DNA of 64,000 bases from Bacteroidales bacterium (GCA_017647795.1 JAGCJX010000007.1:1-64000), one strand, 5' to 3'. Shown: positions 9,401-16,586, numbered from the stretch's first letter. The notes: generated from the sequence alone by a model not told the origin. Translations and numbers: made by a program.

Positions 9401-9918
9401 TACAACAGACCCTTGCTGTGGATGTCTTTCAACAAATACCACAAAGTTTCGATGTAGCGGTTGTCGTAGGTGATGTACGGGTTGTCCATATCCACCCAAT
9501 AACCGATGCGTTCGGTCAATGCCACCCACTCGCGGGTGTATTTCATCACTTCCTTGCGGCAAGCGTCGTTGTAATCATCTACTGAAATTTTCTTTCCGAT
9601 GTCTTCTTTGGTAATGCCCAACATCTTCTCTACTCCCAACTCAACAGGCAGACCGTGCGTATCCCAACCGGCTTTGCGTTGCACCAGAAAACCTCGCTGA
9701 GTCTTGTAGCGACAGAAAGCATCTTTAATGGAACGAGCCATCACGTGGTGGATACCCGGCATGCCATTCGCAGACGGGGGGCCTTCAAAGAAAACAAACT
9801 TCGGAGCACCTTTTCTCAATTCCAACGAAGTGCGGAATGCAGCTTCTTTCTTCCATTTTTCAAGGATCGAGCGGTTGATTTCAACGCTATCCAATTTTTT
9901 GTATTCAGCGAATTTCAT
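6493..9918 (-). CDS. ileS: Isoleucine--tRNA ligase
   Basis: This is a cytoplasmic class I aminoacyl-tRNA synthetase of 1141 residues that charges tRNA-Ile. The HIGH-equivalent motif is GIHH in NGMPGIHHVMAR, and the KMSKR motif is present (GNKMSKRLGN). The CP1 editing domain (TTPWTLPSNTALCVGP) and the anticodon-binding domain follow. The long form with a C-terminal extension is the type found in Bacteroidetes and eukaryotes. It starts a minus-strand run that continues into the DksA-like gene and lspA. Confidence 0.98.
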   Translation of the reverse strand: MKFAEYKKLDSVEINRSILEKWKKEAAFRTSLELRKGAPKFVFFEGPPSANGMPGIHHVMARSIKDAFCRYKTQRGFLVQRKAGWDTHGLPVELGVEKMLGITKEDIGKKISVDDYNDACRKEVMKYTREWVALTERIGYWVDMDNPYITYDNRYIETLWYLLKDIHSKGLLYKGYSIQPFSPAAGTGLSSHELNQPGCYRDVKDTTCVAQFRVVRDERSEFLFEGAEGADVYFLAWTTTPWTLPSNTALCVGPHIQYIRVRSFNPYTGVPAVYVLAKDLLNHHFNPKAAELALSDYKAGDKLVPFEVLGEPMQGPQLCGIGYEQLMPWINPGEGAFRVIPGDYVTVEDGTGIVHIAPTFGGDDDKVAKAAGVPPLMVEDVNGMRQAMVDRTGRFYRLEDMHPDFVAKAVNEVAYREFAGRYVKNAYDPQADDQTPTLDVDLCVWLKQENKVFKIEKHTHSYPHCWRTDKPVLYYPLNSWFVRTTAVQEQMIALNKTIRWKPESTGSGRFGKWLENLQDWNLSRSRYWGTPLPIWRTEDGQEERCIGSVAELMEALDRSVEAGFMTENPFRKAGFVVGDFSQENYEKIDLHRPYVDQWILVSESGKPMRRESDLIDVWFDSGAMPFAQETLAKLGAPEFGQTADFIAEGVDQTRGWFFTLHAISTMVSGKTAFNTVLSNGLVLDKQGNKMSKRLGNAVDPFAQLDEHGADALRWYMLTNAQPWDNLKFDAAGVDEVKRKFFGTLYNTYSFFALYANLDGFDNQAPQIPVQDRPEIDRWIISLMNSLIRDVIACYEDYDVTNAGRLIQDFVCDHVSNWYVRLNRKRFWGGQGDDKLAAYQTLYSVLETVAILAAPIAPFFMERLFLDLNAVSGAHKEASVHYVLMPEPQLELIDPALEERMDLAQKATSMVLALRRKVNIKVRQPLARLLIPVLNEQVREQLEKVKALVLNEVNVKEIEFITETQGLITKKIKPNFKTLGKKYGKQMKEIAAAFGAMAQEEIAAIERSAAAYTLALPSGDVVLEAADYEITSEDMPGWLVASEGSLTVAMDVTLTEELKREGVARELVNRVQNLRKDCGFEVVDRIRITVEAREEIEQALVDFAEYVCQQTLAVEIHCEQNIAGAADVEWDEGTLKILVERV

Positions 9919-9935
9919 ATTATGAATCTATAAAG

Positions 9936-9966
9936 TTTGCAAATATACAATAATTAAGTACTTTTG
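9936..9966 (+). promoter_or_regulatory. Promoter of cvpA
   Basis: TTTG (9936-9939) and TACTTTTG (9959-9966) are separated by 19 bases, an exact Bacteroidetes promoter. The start codon follows 17 bases later. The -33 box overlaps the -7 box of ileS on the other strand, so the two promoters compete for the same DNA. Confidence 0.72.
9939..9947 (-). promoter_or_regulatory. -7 promoter element of ileS
   Basis: TATATTTGC on the minus strand (9947 to 9939) fits the -7 consensus TAnnTTTG and lies about 20 bases before the ileS start codon. It overlaps the -33 element of the divergent cvpA promoter. A -33 element is not clear. Confidence 0.6.
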
Positions 9967-9983
9967 AATGAAAATTTTTACCT

Positions 9984-10472
9984 ATGAACACAATTGACAT
10001 CATCATTCTGGTCCTGTTGGTCCCTGCAATCTACAAAGGTGTCACCACAGGCTTCATCAAACAAGCAACAGGCATCATCGGCATCCTCCTCGGAATCTAC
10101 TTTGCAAAGGAATTCGCAGACCTGGTAGCAACCTACCTGCACAACTGGATCAGCGCAGATCCGGCCATCGTCCGCATCCTTGCATTTGCCCTCATCATGA
10201 TTGCCGTCTTGTTCGCACTGAACCTTGTGGGCAAACTCGTCGAAAAGATCTTCCAACTGGTCATGATGGGGTGGCTCAACCGGCTTTTGGGTATTGTCTT
10301 CGCAATGGGAACCACAGTCATCGTACTTTCGATGCTGGCCTCCTTGGTAGTCTACACGAATGAAAACTGGTTCTCCCTCATCCCGCAAGAAACCTTAGCA
10401 GAATCCAAACTCTTTGGTATTCTGACAGATATCTACAACAATATTTTGCCGTTTTTGAAATTTAAAAACTAG
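9984..10472 (+). CDS. cvpA: CvpA family membrane protein
   Basis: The 162-residue inner-membrane protein has four predicted membrane segments (starting IDIIILVLLVPAIYKG) and the typical CvpA opening GVTTGFIKQATGIIGILLGIY. Family members are linked to colicin V production and envelope stress in Enterobacteria; their molecular activity is not settled. It is transcribed divergently from ileS and is followed by a strong terminator, so it is not part of the secretion cassette downstream despite the bacteriocin-related family name. Confidence 0.88.
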   Translation: MNTIDIIILVLLVPAIYKGVTTGFIKQATGIIGILLGIYFAKEFADLVATYLHNWISADPAIVRILAFALIMIAVLFALNLVGKLVEKIFQLVMMGWLNRLLGIVFAMGTTVIVLSMLASLVVYTNENWFSLIPQETLAESKLFGILTDIYNNILPFLKFKN

Positions 10473-10537
10473 TCTTTTTTCCAAATTTTGACACAAATTC
10501 CAAAAACGTAAAAACCGAATTCAAAATTTACGAAATG

Positions 10538-10566
10538 GGGCGGTCCTTCGGGATCCGCCCTTTTTC
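10538..10566 (+). terminator. Rho-independent terminator after cvpA
   Basis: GGGCGGTCC (10538-10546) pairs with GGA-T-CCGCCC (10551-10560) around a TTCG loop and is followed by TTTTTC. The tail runs into CTTTG, which could serve as a -7-like element for the small gene that follows. Confidence 0.85.
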
Positions 10567-10589
10567 TTTGCATCCGAAAACAACAGTGT

Positions 10590-10739
10590 ATGGAAACCAA
10601 ACTCCTACCGGATCAACTCCGCACCAGCGTCGTCGGTATGTTGCCGACCCTAACCCGACGGGAACGCCGACGCTACCGGACCGCCCTGGTTCTACTCTTG
10701 TTCATGAGCCTGTGTGTCGTCTGGTTCGCCATCCGGTAA
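10590..10739 (+). CDS. 49-residue single-pass membrane microprotein
   Basis: The frame from the ATG at 10590 encodes METKLLPDQL, an amphipathic stretch, a strongly basic block (TRRERRRYR) and a C-terminal hydrophobic helix (TALVLLLFMSLCVVWFAI) ending in Arg-stop. This charge pattern predicts a protein anchored by its C-terminal helix with the basic part in the cytoplasm. It sits between the cvpA terminator and the exporter gene. I do not recognise a family. Because it belongs to a peptide-export locus that has no other immunity candidate, an immunity or accessory role is conceivable, but this is only inference. No sequence similarity supports it. Confidence 0.55.
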   Translation: METKLLPDQLRTSVVGMLPTLTRRERRRYRTALVLLLFMSLCVVWFAIR

Positions 10740-10757
10740 GCACTAAAAACGAAAACC

Positions 10758-10843
10758 AAACAGGGAACAGTGTTGGAGAGGTCACAGCCACGGAAAGGGG
10801 CAGACGTCGGCTGGACAACGAAGGGAAGGTTCCCTGTTTTTTT
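10758..10843 (+). promoter_or_regulatory. Hairpin leader with U-tract before the exporter gene (attenuator or terminator)
   Basis: AAACAGGGAAC (10758-10768) pairs with GTTCCCTGTTT (829-839 of the 10-kb block), followed by a run of seven T. Inside lie further nested stems: GTC (10781-10783) with GAC (10814-10816), CAGCC (10785-10789) with GGCTG (10809-10813), and ACG (10790-10792) with CGT (10805-10807), with purine-rich internal and apical loops. The exporter ATG follows 15 bases after the T-run. This may end the microprotein transcript, act as an attenuator, or be a structured RNA; I could not match it to a known riboswitch class. Confidence 0.6.
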
Positions 10844-10858
10844 AATACGGATTGCACC

Positions 10859-12985
10859 ATGCTACACAAAGGAAGAATTCGACAACTCGACCAAGAAGAT
10901 TGCGGGGCCGCTTGCCTGGCCTCGGTCGCAGCCCATTACGGCCTGCGCCTGTCGGTGACCTTTGTCCGGGAATGCTGTGGGACCTGTGCCGATGGAACCA
11001 CGCTGAAAGGACTTCGGGATGCCGCCCTACGCCTGGGTTTTGAAGCCGAAGCCTTTCGTGCACCCCAACGCAGTTGCTCCGAACTCGATTTGCTCCCCAC
11101 CCCCGCAATCCTGCATTTCCAACGGGTTGACGGATGGCTGCATTACGTCCTGCTGCTCCACAAAGGAAAGCAACGGGTCCGCATCTTCGACCCGGCCGAT
11201 GGCAGTACCCGTACATACTCGGACACCGAATTGCAAGAACGCTGGTCCGGTTACCTGCTTTCCCTCGTTCCTGGCTCCGGCTTCCAACCGGGGACACACG
11301 GCCATTCCTGGTGGCAACGTATCCAAGCCTTGTTGCGGCTCCACCAACGGGAATGGCTCCCTGCCTTGTGGGGTTCCCTGGCCTATGCCGCTGTGAGTTT
11401 ATCCACCTCGCTCTTCCTAAAAATCATCCTTGACCAAGTCCTCCCGAACCAGGCATCCTATCTTTATTTGATCATCGGTTCTTTTATGTTAGTAATGGTA
11501 ATCCTTTCTTTGATTACCGCCTATTTCAGGTCCTTGTTTGTGGTTCGTTCCGGGATCCTGATGGACGGAGGACTTGTGCTTTCTTACGTCCGCCACCTGT
11601 TCAAGCTTCCCCTCGCCTTCTTTCTACAAAGGAGTGTCGGTGAGCTGAATGCTCGGATTGGCGATGTTTTCCGCATCAGAGCCTTTGTCTCCGGCAAAAT
11701 GCTGATATTGGCTATCAGCTTCTTAAATCTTCTTCTTTCTTTCACCCTTCTCATTCACTTTTGCTGGAGGCTGGCTCTGATTTCTTTTGCATTCCTACCC
11801 GGATACGTCCTGCTTTACGCCTGGGCCTACCGGTCCTATAAGACCCTCCACCGGGAAACCCTGGCCTCCGGAGCCCAGTTTGAAGCCACCTGCCTGGAAC
11901 GGATCCGAGGCTTCCGTACGGCCAAATGGTTCGGAGCTGAGAACCGTTTTGTCCAACAAATCGAACGGGTCTACAGCCGGTTTGCCGGCCACTTGTACCG
12001 CAGCGGCCAAAAAACCATCTTCTTCAACACCTGTACCGAAGGCTGGTCCAAACTACAGACCTGGACCACCTTGCTTGTCGGCAGTTATTATGTAGAACAA
12101 GGCTACTTGTCCATCGGAGAACTGGTCTCCTTTTATGCCGCCATCGGCTTCTTTACCACACCGATTCTCAGCCTCATCGAAAGTTGCCAATCCTTCTCCG
12201 AGGCCAAGATTTCATCAGACCGGGTCTTTGAAATCCTGGAACTGCCCGAGGACAAAACAGGGCACCATCCGGAAGGTCAGCAACCGGCCATATTGCCCTC
12301 GACGTTCACGGCCATCCGCTTGCAGGATGTTGGATTTACCTATCCCGGCCGCCTTCCTTTGTTCCAGCACCTTTCCTGCTCCTTTCCCCGGGGCAGCATC
12401 ACCGTCCTCTTCGGTTGCAGTGGCTGCGGGAAATCCACCTTGGGATCCCTACTGCTACGCACCCTCCGTCCCGATCAGGGAAAGGTACTGGTGAATGACC
12501 TGGATGCCGAACTCTTTCCGACCGATGCCTGGCGTGATTGGGTCAGCCTGGTTCCCCAACAGGCCGGACTGTTCGAAGGAAGCATTGTCGAGAACATCGC
12601 ACCTCACACCCAGGAGCCCGACCTGGATCGCATACACGAAATCTGCCGGACAGTCGGATTGCAACCCCTGTTGGAGAAACTCCCCCAACACCTGTGGACC
12701 TCCATCGGCGAAGGTGGCCAACTGCTTTCCGGTGGTGAGCAACAAAAGGTAGCCCTGGCGCGAGCCCTCTACCGAGACCCGGCCGTCCTGATTTTGGATG
12801 AGGCAACAGCCCACCTGGATCCAGCCTCACGCCAAGCCTGGCACAGGCTCCTCAAACAATTGGCCCAAGCAGGCAAGTGCATCATCCTGATCAGCCACAA
12901 CGAGGCCTGCTTACAAGAAGCCGATTACACCCTCAACCTGGAACAACTGATGCGCATCAGCGAAGGTGGAAGACCGCGCACCTGA
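10859..12985 (+). CDS. Peptidase-containing ABC exporter (C39 peptidase, permease, ATPase)
   Basis: The 708-residue protein combines three domains. An N-terminal C39 peptidase (about 1-125) has the triad C15 (DQEDCGAACL), H95 (WLHYVLLLHKG) and D111 (IFDPADG). A six-helix ABC permease follows over about 155-440, and an ATPase over about 470-708 with Walker A GCSGCGKST, signature LLSGGEQQKV and Walker B LILDEATAHLD. Such proteins cleave leader peptides after a Gly-Gly and export the mature peptide across the inner membrane. Two Gly-Gly peptides are encoded immediately downstream. The ATG at 10859 was chosen because it begins right before the C39 domain; longer frames would run through the microprotein and the leader hairpin. 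Confidence 0.95.
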   Translation: MLHKGRIRQLDQEDCGAACLASVAAHYGLRLSVTFVRECCGTCADGTTLKGLRDAALRLGFEAEAFRAPQRSCSELDLLPTPAILHFQRVDGWLHYVLLLHKGKQRVRIFDPADGSTRTYSDTELQERWSGYLLSLVPGSGFQPGTHGHSWWQRIQALLRLHQREWLPALWGSLAYAAVSLSTSLFLKIILDQVLPNQASYLYLIIGSFMLVMVILSLITAYFRSLFVVRSGILMDGGLVLSYVRHLFKLPLAFFLQRSVGELNARIGDVFRIRAFVSGKMLILAISFLNLLLSFTLLIHFCWRLALISFAFLPGYVLLYAWAYRSYKTLHRETLASGAQFEATCLERIRGFRTAKWFGAENRFVQQIERVYSRFAGHLYRSGQKTIFFNTCTEGWSKLQTWTTLLVGSYYVEQGYLSIGELVSFYAAIGFFTTPILSLIESCQSFSEAKISSDRVFEILELPEDKTGHHPEGQQPAILPSTFTAIRLQDVGFTYPGRLPLFQHLSCSFPRGSITVLFGCSGCGKSTLGSLLLRTLRPDQGKVLVNDLDAELFPTDAWRDWVSLVPQQAGLFEGSIVENIAPHTQEPDLDRIHEICRTVGLQPLLEKLPQHLWTSIGEGGQLLSGGEQQKVALARALYRDPAVLILDEATAHLDPASRQAWHRLLKQLAQAGKCIILISHNEACLQEADYTLNLEQLMRISEGGRPRT

Positions 12986-13016
12986 ACTTGCGGTCATAAC
13001 CTAAATACCTAACACA

Positions 13017-13229
13017 ATGGAAGGATTGAATTTATCGGAGAATGGACTTGTGCGTTTGGGTCCTTCCGAAATGGTATCCGTCTGCGGAGGCAGCAAACTT
13101 GATGGGGACGTGATCCGCAAGATCATTGGCATCCTCATCGGGGCCATTGCAACCGCCTACGAATACCTGGATGATTTTATCAAAGGTTTCAAACGGGGTT
13201 GGGATACCATAAAAATGGAGGCATCATGA
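13017..13229 (+). CDS. Double-glycine leader peptide 1 (bacteriocin-like precursor)
   Basis: The 70-residue precursor has a 25-residue leader ending SEMVSVCGG with the spaced hydrophobic residues and the Gly-Gly that C39 peptidases recognise. The predicted 45-residue mature peptide begins SKLDGDVIRK, has a hydrophobic helix containing a GxxxG motif (GILIG) and a basic/aromatic tail (GFKRGWDTIK). GxxxG motifs mediate helix pairing in class IIb two-peptide bacteriocins. Its stop overlaps the start of the second peptide gene (ATGA at 13226-13229), so the two products are coupled. Activity is inferred; the peptide could also be a signal. Confidence 0.8.
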   Translation: MEGLNLSENGLVRLGPSEMVSVCGGSKLDGDVIRKIIGILIGAIATAYEYLDDFIKGFKRGWDTIKMEAS

Positions 13230-13417
13230 ATCGTTCCCATTCTTGGATCCGAATTTCCGAGGCCGAAGCTTGCTCGGTAGTAGGTGGAAGAAACGACCAG
13301 ATTGGCAAACTCTTCGAACAACTGGCTGCTGGCTTTGGTATCGTCATCAAGTTCTTTTGGAACCTCATCCAGAACATCAAAGAGGGCTTGTTCCCTCCTG
13401 AGACCAACACCCCGTAA
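13226..13417 (+). CDS. Double-glycine leader peptide 2 (bacteriocin-like precursor)
   Basis: The 63-residue precursor has a 21-residue leader ending SEAEACSVVGG and a predicted 42-residue mature peptide starting RNDQIGKLFEQ. The core holds an AxxxG motif (AAGFG), a hydrophobic aromatic helix (IVIKFFWNLI) and a C-terminal proline-rich tail. Start by ATGA overlap with peptide 1 argues for roughly equal production. The pairing of two short Gly-Gly peptides with GxxxG-like motifs and a C39 exporter is the genetic layout of class IIb bacteriocins. Confidence 0.8.
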   Translation: MNRSHSWIRISEAEACSVVGGRNDQIGKLFEQLAAGFGIVIKFFWNLIQNIKEGLFPPETNTP

Positions 13418-13421
13418 ACCC

Positions 13422-14720
13422 ATGATTTGTTTGCAAACCCTACCGATTCGAGGCGAAGGGATGCGTGGATGGCTTGCCCCACGCACCCTTTTAACTTGCT
13501 TGATCCTTCTGTTCCAGTTCTCAACTTCGCAATTCATCCAGGCGCAAGTCTGGAGTCTGGAAGACTGCATCCACTATGCCTGGGAGCACAACCCCCAGAT
13601 CCACAGCGGAATGCTCAAAGAGACCCAACAACGGATTGAGCACCAAGGCAGTTGGGCCGCATTCCTACCGACTCTGACCAGCGGTGCCAGCACCGACGCC
13701 CAAAGCACCAACCCCTTCCACTGGCAATGGGAGTGGGAAATCCAAGGCAACCTCAACCTCTTTGAAGGCGGACGCCGGATCAACCAGTTCCAAGCCACCA
13801 AGGCACTTTGGCACGAAAGCATCGCCCAAAACGAATGGTTGCGAAGCCAGCTCCGGGAACGCATCACCCAACAGTTCCTGCAAACCCTGCTGACACAAGA
13901 ACTTTTCCTGCTGGCAGAGCAAAGCCGTTCGCACGTGGTAACCCAACGCGATCATACCCAAAATCTCGTGGACGCCGGCACCTTACCCTATGCCTCGCTC
14001 TCCGAACTCGAAGCTCAAGTAGCCCGTGTCCTTTACCAGGAGACCCAAGCCTTCCACCAATATCAACAAGAACTGCTGCTCTTGCGGCAACTCCTCAACC
14101 TGCCGCCGGACCAACCCTTCTGCCTCGATACCAACCAGACCTCGCTCATTCCCCCGTTCGAACCCCTCAATGCAGATCAACTGTATGCACAAACGCAGCA
14201 ACACCCGCAATTGAAGGTCGCTCGCCATCATGTGGCGTCCACGCGACACCACTGGCTTGCTGCGCAAGGGGCCCTGTTCCCCACCCTTTTCCTGCAGGCA
14301 GGTTCCAATTCCTACCTGCGCGGAGAAATCTCCATCCGATTGGGACTGCAGTGGACCCTGAGCAATCAAGGCCACACCGTGCGCACCATCCGAACCGCCG
14401 AACTGCAACACAAACAATCCCAACTGCAACTGATGCAAGTCCAACAGGACCATTACAAAACCCTTCAAACCCTTATCCACGAAGCCACATGTGCCTACCA
14501 ACAATTTTTAGCCGCAACCCGCAATCATCAGGCCCAGGAGGACGCCTTCCGACACGTTGTCAACAAATTCAACTTAGGTTTGCTCGATGGAAGAGATTAT
14601 GCTCTCGCGCATCAGGAGCGAATCCAAGCCCGCTGCGAAATGTTGCAAAGTCAATACGCCTACTTGTACCAACGCAAAATCCTCGAATACTACCAAAACA
14701 CCGGAAATGGCTGGGAATAG
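13422..14720 (+). CDS. TolC-like outer-membrane efflux protein
   Basis: The 432-residue protein has a signal sequence (from MRGWLAPRTLLTCLILLF to IQAQ) and the repeated coiled-coil helices of outer-membrane efflux proteins, beginning WSLEDCIHYAWEHNPQI. It should form the outer-membrane channel through which the exported peptides leave the cell. It starts 4 bases after peptide gene 2. An alternative start at 13461 would place the signal peptide at the very N-terminus. The C-terminus overlaps the possible start region of the adaptor gene. Confidence 0.88.
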   Translation: MICLQTLPIRGEGMRGWLAPRTLLTCLILLFQFSTSQFIQAQVWSLEDCIHYAWEHNPQIHSGMLKETQQRIEHQGSWAAFLPTLTSGASTDAQSTNPFHWQWEWEIQGNLNLFEGGRRINQFQATKALWHESIAQNEWLRSQLRERITQQFLQTLLTQELFLLAEQSRSHVVTQRDHTQNLVDAGTLPYASLSELEAQVARVLYQETQAFHQYQQELLLLRQLLNLPPDQPFCLDTNQTSLIPPFEPLNADQLYAQTQQHPQLKVARHHVASTRHHWLAAQGALFPTLFLQAGSNSYLRGEISIRLGLQWTLSNQGHTVRTIRTAELQHKQSQLQLMQVQQDHYKTLQTLIHEATCAYQQFLAATRNHQAQEDAFRHVVNKFNLGLLDGRDYALAHQERIQARCEMLQSQYAYLYQRKILEYYQNTGNGWE

Positions 14721-14752
14721 GCAGTGCAACCCTCCTGCTGCTCTGGTTGGTG

Positions 14753-15868
14753 ATGGACGGAGAAGAGATCCCCGTCGTGCAATGGACGCACCCCCAACGG
14801 GGTTCCCTGGTGGAGACCGTCCCGGCCAACGGCAACCTGCGTCCCCTCGTGGAAATAGCCCTCTCGCCAGACGTTTCCGGTGAGATTGTCGCATTGTACG
14901 TCCGCGAAGGAGATTGGGTCCAACAAGGGGACCTGCTGCTAAAAATACGCCAGGACATTTACCTATCTGCCGTGGACCAAGCCGAGGCATCCCTACAAGC
15001 GGTCCAGGCACAACTCCGGCAAGAACGTTTCCAGTTCGAACAGCACCAACGACAGTACGAACGCAGCCAAATGCTCTACGAACAAGGTTCCATCTCCAAA
15101 GTCGAATACGAAGATGCCGAAGCCGCCTACCGGCTGGCCGAATGCCGGTTGGAAACAGCCCAGCACAACGTTGCCAGTGCCACCGCCATGCGCAACGAAG
15201 CGCGGGAGAACCTAAAAAAGACCCTGGTCTATGCCCCCATTGAAGGCACCATCTCCCGACTCTCCGTAGAACAGGGAGAACGCGTGGTCGGCACCAGTCA
15301 AATGGCCGGCACCGAAATGCTTCGCATTGCCGATTTCCGACAGATGGAAGTCCGTGTGGATGTTAACGAAAACGACATCCTGAAAATCCGGGTGGGCGAC
15401 TCTGCCCGCGTCTCGGTGGATGCCTACCCCGGCCGCACCTTTTCCGGCTTGGTCACCCACCTGGCCAACTCCGCACGCGGGTACGAACAATTGTCCGCCA
15501 CCACCCTGCCTACATTCCGCATCCGCGTCCTGCTGCTGCCTGAATCCTACGCCGACCTCTCCTGGGAAGAAGCATTCCGCCCCGGCATGTCTGCCAGCAT
15601 CGAGATTGAGACCAACCGACGGGACAGCATCCTCATCCTGCCCCTGTCATGCTTTGTCCAACGCCCCCACATCAAACGTCCCTGCGTCTTTGTCTGTTCA
15701 GATAAGGGACAAGTCCACCTCACCGAAGTACGGACCGGCATCCAAGATCTGTCACACATTGAGGTCATTGAAGGCATTTCCGAAACAGAAAAAGTCCTTA
15801 CCGGCCCATATACCCTCATTCACGATGCGCTGAACGACGGAGATTTCGTATCTTTGCAACATGAATAA
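14753..15868 (+). CDS. HlyD/MacA-type periplasmic adaptor
   Basis: The protein (371 residues from this ATG) has a split biotinyl-lipoyl domain (SPDVSGEIVALYVREGDWVQ and later APIEGTISRLSVEQGERV), a long coiled coil between them, and a beta-barrel domain. It should bridge the ABC exporter and the outer-membrane channel. The frame is open upstream and encodes a good membrane anchor (KWLGIGSATLLLLWLV) with no ATG in frame; only TTG 14747, GTG 14750, CTG 14711 and ATA 14687 are available. The true start is probably upstream of 14753, overlapping the TolC-like gene. Its 3' end overlaps tsaB by 8 bases. Confidence 0.85.
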   Translation: MDGEEIPVVQWTHPQRGSLVETVPANGNLRPLVEIALSPDVSGEIVALYVREGDWVQQGDLLLKIRQDIYLSAVDQAEASLQAVQAQLRQERFQFEQHQRQYERSQMLYEQGSISKVEYEDAEAAYRLAECRLETAQHNVASATAMRNEARENLKKTLVYAPIEGTISRLSVEQGERVVGTSQMAGTEMLRIADFRQMEVRVDVNENDILKIRVGDSARVSVDAYPGRTFSGLVTHLANSARGYEQLSATTLPTFRIRVLLLPESYADLSWEEAFRPGMSASIEIETNRRDSILILPLSCFVQRPHIKRPCVFVCSDKGQVHLTEVRTGIQDLSHIEVIEGISETEKVLTGPYTLIHDALNDGDFVSLQHE

Positions 15869-16586
15869 ACACCGATTTCTCCTGATTGAGACCAGCACCG
15901 AAGCCTGTTCGGTAGCCCTGAGCGAAGGCGACACCCTTCTTGCACAACGTTCCATCAACGAACCGAAGGCCCATGCCCGTCTGTTGGCACCCTTCGTAAC
16001 CGAAGTTCTGGCAGAAGCGAAACTCTCGCTTTCGGACTGCGACGCCATTGCGGTTAGCGAGGGACCGGGATCTTACACCGGCCTTCGTGTGGGAGTCTCA
16101 ACCGCCAAAGGTCTCTGCTACGGTAGTCAATTGCCCCTGATTGGCATCGGCACCTTGCACATCTTGGCAGAAGCCGCTCTCCAACACCTGGCATCGGAGA
16201 ACATCGATCCGACACAAACCTCCATCCGCATCCTGCCAATGATCGATGCCCGCCGGATGGAAGTCTATACAGCGGCCTTCGACGGCCAAGGACAGGCACT
16301 CGAAGAAGCCCATCCGGTCATCCTCAACGAAGAAAGTTTTGCCGAAGACTTTGCCAACGTGGATTGCCTGGTCTTCATCGGTGACGGTGTGCGCAAATTC
16401 AAGGAAATCCTTCCCCAAGACCTGCAAGCGAAAGCCCGTTGGTACGAAGAATGCCCTGATGCGGCAGCCATGATCCGTCCGACCGAAGCAGCCTTCACAA
16501 AAAAAGAGTTCAAAGACGTTGCGTACTTTGAACCCTTCTATCTGAAAGACTTTGTGGCTGGCGTCAGCCGCAAATCCTTGCTCTAG
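15861..16586 (+). CDS. tsaB: tRNA threonylcarbamoyladenosine biosynthesis protein TsaB
   Basis: The 241-residue protein is the TsaB partner of TsaD in the synthesis of t6A37 on tRNAs that read ANN codons. The conserved motif SEGPGSYTGLRVGVSTAKGL is present near residues 65-85, and the N-terminus LLIETSTEACSVAL is the ASKHA-fold phosphate loop. The start lies inside the last codons of the adaptor gene, so this essential gene appears translationally coupled to the accessory exporter cassette. It converges with the TlpA-like gene with a 4-base overlap. Confidence 0.95.
   Translation: MNKHRFLLIETSTEACSVALSEGDTLLAQRSINEPKAHARLLAPFVTEVLAEAKLSLSDCDAIAVSEGPGSYTGLRVGVSTAKGLCYGSQLPLIGIGTLHILAEAALQHLASENIDPTQTSIRILPMIDARRMEVYTAAFDGQGQALEEAHPVILNEESFAEDFANVDCLVFIGDGVRKFKEILPQDLQAKARWYEECPDAAAMIRPTEAAFTKKEFKDVAYFEPFYLKDFVAGVSRKSLL

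Noticed and set aside
9984..10472. cvpA as part of the peptide secretion operon because of its colicin V name
   Set aside because: A strong terminator separates it from the exporter, and CvpA is a common chromosomal gene without a direct role in bacteriocin export in most species.
10758..10843. Signal recognition particle RNA
   Set aside because: It is a rod-like hairpin with a GGAA near the apex, but it lacks the conserved asymmetric loop sequence of SRP helix 8 (GGAAG with AGCA on the 3' side).
10535..10858. Long N-terminal extension of the C39 exporter
   Set aside because: It would begin inside the cvpA terminator and translate through the microprotein gene and the leader hairpin; the C39 domain starts right at the ATG at 10859.
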